In this document: positions 1 to 4,445 of the stretch, in pieces
Position numbering within the stretch: position 1 is the first letter of the stretch
Layout: each line of letters starts with the position of its first letter
Source: Candidatus Thalassarchaeaceae archaeon
GTDB lineage: Archaea > Thermoplasmatota > Poseidoniia > Poseidoniales > Thalassarchaeaceae
NCBI GenBank assembly: GCA_029250425.1
Contig: JAQXFF010000019.1
Coordinates: 1 to 7,671 of the forward strand
Length of the DNA stretch: 7,671 bases
Reading direction: 5' to 3'
Notes under the pieces: generated by a model
Seen by the model: only the letters and a program-made list of their open reading frames with translations
What the model was told of the DNA's origin: nothing
Databases searched by the model: none
Translations under genes and position numbers: made by a program

Positions 1-260
1 ATGACAACGAACGCCCAGTTTAGGTCGTCCTCAGCGTGCTGCCAGCGAACTGACATCAACACATCGTCTGTGCCTGCTGTTGTGCTTGCTGCAGCGTCAT
101 CAGCTGTGTAGCTGTTGCGCGTACCGCTTTCTGGCTGGTCTGCAGCGAGGCTGTTTGCCCACACGTACAGAACACCAGCCAAAACCACAGTGATCGCGAC
201 CATTAGGATGGTTGCGATAACAGGGCTGACTGCCTGCTCGTTCTTCATATCATTCTTCAT
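1..260 (-). CDS. Archaeal type IV pilin-like protein, N-terminal part (truncated by window edge)
   Basis: The first 86 codons are open to the left edge, so the C-terminus is missing. The protein starts MKNDMKNEQ and continues AVSPVIATILMVAITVVLAG, the hallmark of the archaeal type IV pilin N-terminal domain: a short charged leader, then AVSPVIA and a hydrophobic helix of about 25 residues (10-35). In this family a prepilin peptidase cleaves before the hydrophobic helix, probably here between Q9 and A10, and the helix then packs into the pilus core or anchors the protein in the membrane. The part after residue 37 is Ala/Ser/Thr/Asp-rich, as expected for an exposed domain. The start at 260 is preferred to the in-frame ATG at 248 because GGAGG (273-269) lies 8 bases upstream of it. 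G+C is about 56% by hand count over 1-240, well above the neighbouring genes. A pilin role is inferred from the N-terminus only; such domains also occur on other secreted archaeal proteins. Confidence 0.88.
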   Translation of the reverse strand, partial: MKNDMKNEQAVSPVIATILMVAITVVLAGVLYVWANSLAADQPESGTRNSYTADDAAASTTAGTDDVLMSVRWQHAEDDLNWAFVV

Positions 261-268
261 TTCAATGT

Positions 269-273
269 CCTCC
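269..273 (-). promoter_or_regulatory. Shine-Dalgarno of the pilin gene
   Basis: GGAGG on the minus strand, 8 bases before the ATG at 260-258. It fixes the first of two in-frame ATG codons as the start. Confidence 0.75.
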
Positions 274-276
274 TTT

Positions 277-289
277 TCCCCAGCGGGGA
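277..289 (-). promoter_or_regulatory. Small hairpin in the pilin leader, next to the Shine-Dalgarno
   Basis: A 5-bp perfect stem (TCCCC 277-281 with GGGGA 285-289) and a 3-base loop. In the mRNA it ends three bases (AAA) before GGAGG. It could stabilise the 5' leader or affect ribosome access. It may also be chance, since the stem is short. Confidence 0.3.
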
Positions 290-361
290 TGGCGCTGCTA
301 TACCCCTCATTGGTATTAAGGTTCCCACCGCGCCGAATCGTGGTAACAACAGTTTAATCGA

Positions 362-377
362 TATACTGCGGAGTATA
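362..377. repeat. Inverted repeat TATACT-GCGG-AGTATA upstream of pilin
   Basis: Perfect 6-bp arms with a 4-base spacer, in the untranslated region of the pilin gene. It could be a regulator site or an RNA hairpin. It is one of two palindromes within 40 bases. Confidence 0.4.
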
Positions 378-387
378 GGTGACTAGT

Positions 388-400
388 ACAAACAGTTTGT
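388..400. repeat. Palindrome ACAAAC-A-GTTTGT upstream of pilin
   Basis: A perfect 6-bp dyad with a single central base, a form typical of binding sites for dimeric helix-turn-helix regulators. If the AT-rich element at 428-441 is the TATA box, transcription would start near 407 and this dyad would lie just inside the transcript, where a bound repressor would block initiation. The site is read from sequence; its function is inferred. Confidence 0.4.
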
Positions 401-427
401 GAAGGCATTTTCTAACACCCTCGAAGT

Positions 428-441
428 AAGAATATAACTAA
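428..441 (-). promoter_or_regulatory. Possible archaeal TATA box for the pilin gene
   Basis: On the minus strand this reads TTAGTTATATTCTT, the best match to the archaeal TATA consensus in the intergenic region and part of its most AT-rich block. It would place the start of transcription near 407 and give a leader of about 145 bases. A weaker alternative, AGTATATCG at about 361-369, would give a leader nearer 80 bases. Confidence 0.35.
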
Positions 442-504
442 ATTTTCGTCAAACATTTACCAACAAAAACAATCACTTCAGCCTATCAGCCAGAGTTCGT
501 TAGG

Positions 505-573
505 TGAACAGGGGCGAGAGACGCAGCGTAGAGGGGATGGGATGCACTCGACGGTATCAATCGACCCTGTTCA
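505..573. other. Long imperfect hairpin in the intergenic region, possible structured RNA
   Basis: TGAACAGGG (505-513) pairs perfectly with CCCTGTTCA (565-573). After one G/A mismatch (514/564) the pairing continues for three more base pairs (515-517 with 561-563), giving about 12 pairs around a 43-base G-rich interior. The interior also holds the dyad ACGC-A-GCGT (521-529). It does not match a tRNA (no T-loop GTTC in place, wrong stem lengths), 5S rRNA, SRP RNA or RNase P RNA as far as can be seen. It could be a small RNA, a long-leader element or a DNA-level site. Confidence 0.4.
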
Positions 574-597
574 TGTTACGGGTGTACTCACAGTCGT

Positions 598-650
598 ATA
601 ATCCTTGCCAAATCAGGTTTTAGGGCCAAAATAAGGGATTATCGGCCCCT
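598..650 (-). terminator. Possible transcription end of the seven-gene operon
   Basis: Directly after the map stop codon the minus strand can form GGGCC (648-644) with GGCCC (627-623), and alternatively GATAATCC-type pairing between 636-642 and 598-604 (perfect 7 bp). A T-rich stretch TTATTTT lies at 634-628. Archaeal termination mostly depends on oligo-T tracts, so this is weak evidence. Confidence 0.3.
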
Positions 651-1664
651 TTACTCGATCGTGATTACTTCAGGACCACCATCAGTAATCCAAACAGTAT
701 GCTCATATTGACCAATCATACCACCATCTGCACATCGTAGCGCATGGTATGTTTCAAGGAAACGAATGCTGATCAATTTCTTGACAAGTGCATTCCATTT
801 TCGAATTCGACTTTCTTCGTTTTCTTGTGGGAAGGGTTTCTCCATCAGTGGGAATGCCCAACGTTCAGCAAAGGGGAGAGTCACGTATCTTTCTTCAAGA
901 TAATGCGCGAGACGAGCGCCAAGCGGTTTCAGTTTCTTTTTCGCAACTGCCTTTCGAATTGAAACATCGCCTGTTACCCGATAGATGTTTGATGAATGAC
1001 GAGGAGCGATATTCTCCACCAAGCCTGATTTTCCAGTTGTATTGAATGGTTCAATTGCAAAAATTCCACCCAATGGAACCGTTCCTTTGAATCCCTGTGA
1101 TTCTGCTCCACAAGCATAGGAGGGAACAGAAGTACCTGCATGTAGATTGAACAGTTCTAATTGATGCCCGCACAGATTCCGAATTGGGGCAAATCCAGCA
1201 TCCACAGCAACTTGTTCAGCGGCTGCACCAACTTTGTGCCAAGGTGTGCCAGGATGCATTTGTTCGATTGAAGCATCTCTAGCTTCTTTTGCAGCACGAA
1301 TTTGGTCAGTATGTTTTCCACCATTTCCAACTTCAACAGTCATTGCATTATCTGCAATCGCCCCATGAATGTGAACGCCAATGTCTAATTTGACAAGGTC
1401 TCCCTTCTTGAAAACAAGTTCATCCTCCCATTCTTCGGGAGGTGTTAGCAAATGATCTGTGGTGTAATGTGCTGCGATGTCATTGACTGAAATAGTGCAA
1501 GGGAATGCAGGTTTGCCACCATGTCTGTGGATATATCGTTCCGCAGATTCGATGACATCATGCCATTTGGCTCCCGTTACAATTTCATCTTTGATTGCTT
1601 CAAGGGTTCTGCGTGCGACGTGTCCGGCATCTCGCCAATGCTTCATGTCCTCTGCGTCGACCAT
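651..1664 (-). CDS. map: Methionine aminopeptidase, type II
   Basis: Cytosolic metalloprotease that removes the initiator methionine from nascent proteins. With the start at 1664 the protein has 337 residues. The five metal ligands of the pita-bread fold are all present: D94 and D105 (in DIGVHIHGAIADNA), H167 (in LCGHQLE), E205 (in IEPFNTTG) and E321 (in QYEHTVW). The substrate-binding His of type II enzymes is H66 in NDIAAHYT. The spacing between E205 and E321 exceeds that of short bacterial enzymes and carries the type II insertion. It is longer than the roughly 295 residues of the Pyrococcus enzyme. The open frame extends to 1712, but the first 16 residues (MDHHQRRKSK...) are unlike the family, whereas AGGAG (1679-1675) precedes the ATG at 1664. 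The gene overlaps the end of sua5 by 22 bases and is the last of the operon. Confidence 0.96.
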   Translation of the reverse strand: MVDAEDMKHWRDAGHVARRTLEAIKDEIVTGAKWHDVIESAERYIHRHGGKPAFPCTISVNDIAAHYTTDHLLTPPEEWEDELVFKKGDLVKLDIGVHIHGAIADNAMTVEVGNGGKHTDQIRAAKEARDASIEQMHPGTPWHKVGAAAEQVAVDAGFAPIRNLCGHQLELFNLHAGTSVPSYACGAESQGFKGTVPLGGIFAIEPFNTTGKSGLVENIAPRHSSNIYRVTGDVSIRKAVAKKKLKPLGARLAHYLEERYVTLPFAERWAFPLMEKPFPQENEESRIRKWNALVKKLISIRFLETYHALRCADGGMIGQYEHTVWITDGGPEVITIE

Positions 1665-2260
1665 GCTTGAATATCTCCTGCGCTTACTTTTCCTTCTCTG
1701 ATGATGGTCCAATTTGAATCCTGTAACACGTCATCGGAGTCGTTCCACCTAATCAAGGTACTTGGTGCTCCACCTACACACTTCACTGGGAAAGCAGCAC
1801 TGGGGGGGAGATTGAGTACCTTTCCCGCCTCTTTACAATCGAATACAGGTTCTTTCCCACTGAGATTTGCACTTGTTGCAGTCAGTGGACCAGTTTCAGA
1901 GACAAGCTTACGCGCGTGTGTGTCCGCGAGCACGCGAACGGCAATTGAATCACCACCCAATCGTGAATCAAGGGTTTTGATAGCGGGAAGAATTAGTGTT
2001 AAGGATCCAGTAGGAAAGGCATCGAGTATACCGCTCGCAACATCCGGTATTTCCACAAGATTTGCCGCCTGTTCCAAATCACATACGCCGAGACTAACAA
2101 TTTTTGTTTCTGAACGGTTTTTCAATTTGAATAAACCATCAAGAGCATCTGTATGGGGCAAACAACCCAAAGCTGGAAGTGTTGAGGTTGGATATACAAT
2201 TGGCAACCCATTTAGGACCCGTTCAACAATGCCTCTGGGCAGTTCAACCGGGTCGTCCAT
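1643..2260 (-). CDS. sua5: Sua5/YrdC-family L-threonylcarbamoyladenylate synthase
   Basis: Makes threonylcarbamoyl-AMP from threonine, bicarbonate and ATP, the activated intermediate that the KEOPS complex transfers to A37 of ANN-decoding tRNAs (t6A). The 205-residue protein is the single-domain YrdC form. Visible motifs are YPTSTLPALG (23-32), the basic KLKNR (45-49), SLTLILP (86-92), IAVRV (106-110), GPLTATSANLSG (124-135) and PSTLIRW (166-172). The first motif departs from the usual YPTDTVYGLG: the acidic residue is Ser and the VYG is LPA, so some shift in substrate binding is possible. The start at 2260 is the only ATG in frame before the upstream stop at 2285-2287; no strong Shine-Dalgarno is seen. 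It follows the 93-residue gene by 24 bases in the same frame. A related YciO-like or HypF-like role cannot be fully excluded. Confidence 0.9.
   Translation of the reverse strand: MDDPVELPRGIVERVLNGLPIVYPTSTLPALGCLPHTDALDGLFKLKNRSETKIVSLGVCDLEQAANLVEIPDVASGILDAFPTGSLTLILPAIKTLDSRLGGDSIAVRVLADTHARKLVSETGPLTATSANLSGKEPVFDCKEAGKVLNLPPSAAFPVKCVGGAPSTLIRWNDSDDVLQDSNWTIIREGKVSAGDIQAWSTQRT
1675..1679 (-). promoter_or_regulatory. Shine-Dalgarno of map
   Basis: AGGAG on the minus strand, inside the 3' end of sua5 and 10 bases before the ATG at 1664. It supports that start over the in-frame ATG at 1712 and suggests translational coupling to sua5. Confidence 0.55.
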
Positions 2261-2284
2261 GCGTACCCGATGGCGTTCTGCATT

Positions 2285-2566
2285 TCAGGACTCCGCGAGC
2301 CAAACTAGCATATGTTTCTCAGCAATGGTTGCTGCGACATCCCGCTCCCCAGTTTTAACCAATAATTTTCCACTCGGGTATAATGTAATGTCAGCCATAT
2401 CGCCAGTGAATGTGTAACACAGCCGATTTCTCAATGTGCAAGACCAACCTTCTGATTCGATTCGGTTGGCCACAATTTCTAAATCGATACTGTCAATTTG
2501 TTCGGGAACAACCGTCCAAGCAGCTCGCCCACTACACATTTCAAGCAGATAATCCTCACGGGACAC
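2285..2566 (-). CDS. Conserved-looking 93-residue protein, possible TBP-like half-domain
   Basis: I do not recognise this protein. It is read from a GTG at 2566 that lies 8 bases after a G6 run (2580-2575), overlapping the end of the upstream gene by 11 bases; an ATG at 2539 (84 residues) is the alternative. The predicted order is helix, strands, helix: an amphipathic helix at about 26-39, strands at 41-54 and 57-71, and a helix at 75-90. The segment ITLYPSGKLLVKT (60-72) followed by an acidic helix resembles the xxLFxSGKxxxTG-helix core of the TATA-binding protein fold and of the N-domain of RNase HIII, though at half length. Two cysteines (43, 50) and C11 do not form a recognisable metal site. 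No membrane segment or signal peptide. Its place between sua5 and a membrane protein suggests cotranscription only. Confidence 0.72.
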   Translation of the reverse strand: MSREDYLLEMCSGRAAWTVVPEQIDSIDLEIVANRIESEGWSCTLRNRLCYTFTGDMADITLYPSGKLLVKTGERDVAATIAEKHMLVWLAES

Positions 2567-2960
2567 CGCCGAAACCCCCCATTGACATACGTCCTTCTAG
2601 TTCTGCTACACCTTTAGCAGCCGCTTTAGCCGCCCTTTGTTTTTGGATAGACCAAAATAAGAAAATGACGAATAGGGCCGTACAGATATTGTTCAAATGG
2701 GGCCAGATTGTTTCGAATGTTTCCCGTGAAACCCATTTCTCCAAAGGCAGAACTTCAAAGATTAGTGCTTGAGCTAGATCTTCCATCGTCACAAATTCAG
2801 GTGCCCCAAGTTGAGTGAGTAATGGCCCAATTACATTATCCCATAGAATGGGTACTGGACCCAAAATCAATGTAATCCAACGCATTCGCTTGATGATTGC
2901 GTATGCTCGCCACTGAGACCTGTAGCGCTGCTCCCGTGTTTTGAGTTCGTAAGGTATCAT
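2556..2960 (-). CDS. Small two-helix membrane protein, unknown function
   Basis: I do not recognise this 134-residue protein. It has a basic N-terminus (1-27, many Arg/Lys), a hydrophobic helix at about 28-48 (ITLILGPVPILW core), a polar stretch with amphipathic segments (52-88), a second helix at about 90-105 (ICTALFVIFLFW), an alanine/lysine-rich helix (106-123) and a Gly-rich end, GGFGGVP. The positive charges on both ends suggest a hairpin with both termini in the cytoplasm and a loop of about 40 residues outside. The start at 2960 has GAGG (2971-2968) seven bases upstream, overlapping the stop codon of the preceding gene, so the two are probably translationally coupled. That pairing suggests this protein could anchor the preceding soluble, proline-rich protein at the membrane. 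Confidence 0.8.
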   Translation of the reverse strand: MIPYELKTREQRYRSQWRAYAIIKRMRWITLILGPVPILWDNVIGPLLTQLGAPEFVTMEDLAQALIFEVLPLEKWVSRETFETIWPHLNNICTALFVIFLFWSIQKQRAAKAAAKGVAELEGRMSMGGFGGVP

Positions 2961-2967
2961 TCAGCAA

Positions 2968-2971
2968 CCTC
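2968..2971 (-). promoter_or_regulatory. Shine-Dalgarno of the two-helix membrane protein, inside the upstream stop codon
   Basis: GAGG begins with the last two bases of the TGA (2972-2970) of the upstream gene and lies 7 bases before the ATG at 2960. This arrangement favours re-initiation by the same ribosomes. Confidence 0.5.
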
Positions 2972-3791
2972 AACTTGGTGGGGGTCCTGGTGGTCTTGCA
3001 GACTTTGGAGGGGGTCCTGGTGGCGAACCCGTTGAGGGTGGACCCGGTGGGCCAGTAGGGGGGCCCGATGGCGGACCCGATGGTGGACCTGATGGCGGAC
3101 CCGATGGTGGGCCGGGCGATTGAGTGAGTTGGGGTGAAGGAGCAGATACAGGGGATGGTGGCGCAAGTGGAGCAAGTGGTGCTGATGGCGGAGAAGGTAC
3201 AGCAATTGGTTCAGCAGATGGTGGTGAAGCCGGCATCTGTTGAGATGATAGAAGGCCCCCAGCAAAGGCTGCTTGCATTGGGTCACCAGAAGAGACATCA
3301 ATTTCCAAAGTGGGACTGTTTTCTACATCATCGCCGAAGCTCTCGAATGCTGTTCCAAAGGCAGCAGCCATTGGATCTGCACTTCCGGTATTGGTTGTTT
3401 GTTGTGCATTAACAGAGGGTTTGCTCATTCGTTCAGGGCGTGTAGGTGCCGCGATTCTCAAATCATTGGTGAAGGGGCCTAGTTCGACAGAGCCAGGGCC
3501 TGAATCTGTATTGTAATCGATTTTGAATAACCAAGCTCCCGTGTCGGATGGGACCCAAAATGACAACTCCTCCCCATTACCCGATTCGATTCTTGAAGGT
3601 GCACCACGGGGCCGGGCATGTGTCCCATCCATGGCTCGAATGTCTCCAGAGATATCCCACAAATCACGTGCTGATTCATTGGAAACATCAATTGTAACTT
3701 CTAGAATATCTTCATCATCATCGTCAATTTCTTCGACAACAGCCCAGAGTGTTGCAGTAACACCACTTGATGAGACTGTTCGCTGCGCCAT
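2970..3791 (-). CDS. Acidic beta-domain protein with paired DPMxAAF motifs and proline-rich tail
   Basis: I do not recognise a named family for this 273-residue protein. Residues 10-115 look like a beta sandwich of the Ig/CARDB kind: alternating strands (LEVTIDVSN, ELSFWVP, AWLFKIDY, SVELGPF, NDLRI) with an acidic run, EIDDDDEDILE (21-31). Residues 116-185 are probably disordered and carry the same short motif twice, DPMAAAF (139-145) and DPMQAAF (170-176). Residues 187-273 are about half proline, with five GPPS/T units (227-246) and a GPPP-rich end. There is no signal peptide or membrane helix, so it should be cytosolic. Polyproline runs of this kind need aIF5A for efficient translation. The start is the ATG at 3791, 40 bases after the RDD stop codon; no strong Shine-Dalgarno is seen. 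The tail and paired motifs suggest a scaffold or adaptor; this is inference. Confidence 0.85.
   Translation of the reverse strand: MAQRTVSSSGVTATLWAVVEEIDDDDEDILEVTIDVSNESARDLWDISGDIRAMDGTHARPRGAPSRIESGNGEELSFWVPSDTGAWLFKIDYNTDSGPGSVELGPFTNDLRIAAPTRPERMSKPSVNAQQTTNTGSADPMAAAFGTAFESFGDDVENSPTLEIDVSSGDPMQAAFAGGLLSSQQMPASPPSAEPIAVPSPPSAPLAPLAPPSPVSAPSPQLTQSPGPPSGPPSGPPSGPPSGPPTGPPGPPSTGSPPGPPPKSARPPGPPPS
3054..3113 (-). repeat. 12-bp tandem repeat encoding GPPS units
   Basis: Five near-identical 12-base units, for example GACCCGATGGTG / GACCTGATGGCG on the plus strand, encode GPPS-GPPS-GPPS-GPPS-GPPT. The units differ mainly at third codon positions. Such arrays can change in number by replication slippage while keeping the frame. 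Confidence 0.85.
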
Positions 3792-3831
3792 GAATCGACG
3801 AAACGCAACCGCTACTTGAATCCCGCTCCAT

Positions 3832-4404
3832 TCAGCGTAGACTGTGTCGCTTCGCAGGAGGGAGTGAATTTGCGATGACTACGATGCTTGCACAAGCCAA
3901 GTCAATGCTTGATTGATGGGTGTGCCTGCGCCGAATATGTTGACCATCAATGAATAGGAATACCAAATTGAACAGTGGGATAAGGTAACGTAATTTTGAG
4001 ATCGAACGTCTTCCACAATCCACCCGCTGCAATGGTTCACCATCTTCTCTAACCACTGCCAATCCAAACCAACGTTGACCCAGTGAACGACCCATACTGT
4101 GAACCGTGTATTTGTGATAGAGGTAATTGGCACCGAGGATGAGTGCCCAATTGACCAAGACAAAATACCATTCTGCATTTAGGAGGGCGCCCAAATTCCA
4201 TGCGTATGCAACCCATGAACCAGTTGCGATTAGTAGAATTCCCATGACCACCGCAGTATCCAGGATATATGCAAAAATTCGCTTCCAAAGGGGCGCAAGA
4301 ATGGTACCTTCTGGGACTGGCCAATGCCCTTCGCTTTCTTGTATTGCGAGTTTGGCAGGATTCGATCCACTGGCATGGATTGAGATTGGGCTTTCGTGAT
4401 TCAT
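3832..4404 (-). CDS. RDD-family membrane protein
   Basis: RDD proteins are small integral membrane proteins with three helices; some act in ion or metabolite transport, but most have no known role. The 190-residue protein begins with a polar segment of about 35 residues, then PLWKRIFAYILDT with the conserved R42 and D49 at the head of helix 1 (about 43-64). Helix 2 is at 78-96. The cytosolic GRSLGQRWFGLAVVREDGEPL (105-125) is the family signature loop, and helix 3 (130-143) is followed by an Arg/His-rich stretch and D158 in SSIDLACASIVV, the position of the last conserved Asp. The frame continues to 4449, but GGAGG (4415-4411) 6 bases before the ATG at 4404 fixes the shorter start, leaving a 41-base gap to the helicase. 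The substrate cannot be told from sequence. Confidence 0.88.
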   Translation of the reverse strand: MNHESPISIHASGSNPAKLAIQESEGHWPVPEGTILAPLWKRIFAYILDTAVVMGILLIATGSWVAYAWNLGALLNAEWYFVLVNWALILGANYLYHKYTVHSMGRSLGQRWFGLAVVREDGEPLQRVDCGRRSISKLRYLIPLFNLVFLFIDGQHIRRRHTHQSSIDLACASIVVIANSLPPAKRHSLR

Positions 4405-4410
4405 ATTATC

Positions 4411-4415
4411 CCTCC
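4411..4415 (-). promoter_or_regulatory. Shine-Dalgarno of the RDD gene
   Basis: GGAGG on the minus strand, 6 bases upstream of the ATG at 4404. It rules out the longer start at 4449, which would overlap the helicase stop codon and has no such site. Confidence 0.75.
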
Positions 4416-4445
4416 GTGTTGTTGCCGCGTCCCTTTCCCTTAATG

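Larger units (their letters stand above)
261..650. other. Intergenic region between map 3' end and pilin 5' end
   Basis: No convincing gene is present in these 390 bases. The region must hold the end of the map transcript and the promoter and leader of the pilin gene, since both are on the minus strand. It contains an AT-rich block (about 425-480), two short perfect palindromes (362-377, 388-400), a small hairpin next to the pilin Shine-Dalgarno (277-289), and a longer hairpin (505-573). A plus-strand open frame crossing 115-357 is antisense to the pilin and was not called. Confidence 0.7.

Noticed and set aside
115..357. Plus-strand open frame of 80 codons
   Set aside because: It is antisense to the pilin and runs through its leader; the minus-strand pilin N-terminus is unmistakable.
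504..574. tRNA or other known RNA at the intergenic hairpin
   Set aside because: The outer stem is too long, no anticodon or T-arm can be placed, and no C/D or H/ACA boxes fit.
1665..1712. Longer N-terminus of methionine aminopeptidase
   Set aside because: The 16 extra residues are Arg/Lys/His-rich and unlike the family, lie over sua5, and the ATG at 1664 has a Shine-Dalgarno.
1701..2417. Plus-strand open frame of 238 codons
   Set aside because: It lies antisense to sua5 and the 93-residue gene, whose protein motifs are clear; its translation is Ser/Arg/Thr-rich with no domain.
3054..3113. CRISPR-like array
   Set aside because: Units are 12 bases with no spacers and are in frame in a coding sequence.
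2957..3301. Minus-strand open frame of 114 codons, His/Leu-rich
   Set aside because: It is a shifted frame of the GPPS-repeat gene; the His/Leu/Arg richness is the proline repeat read out of frame.
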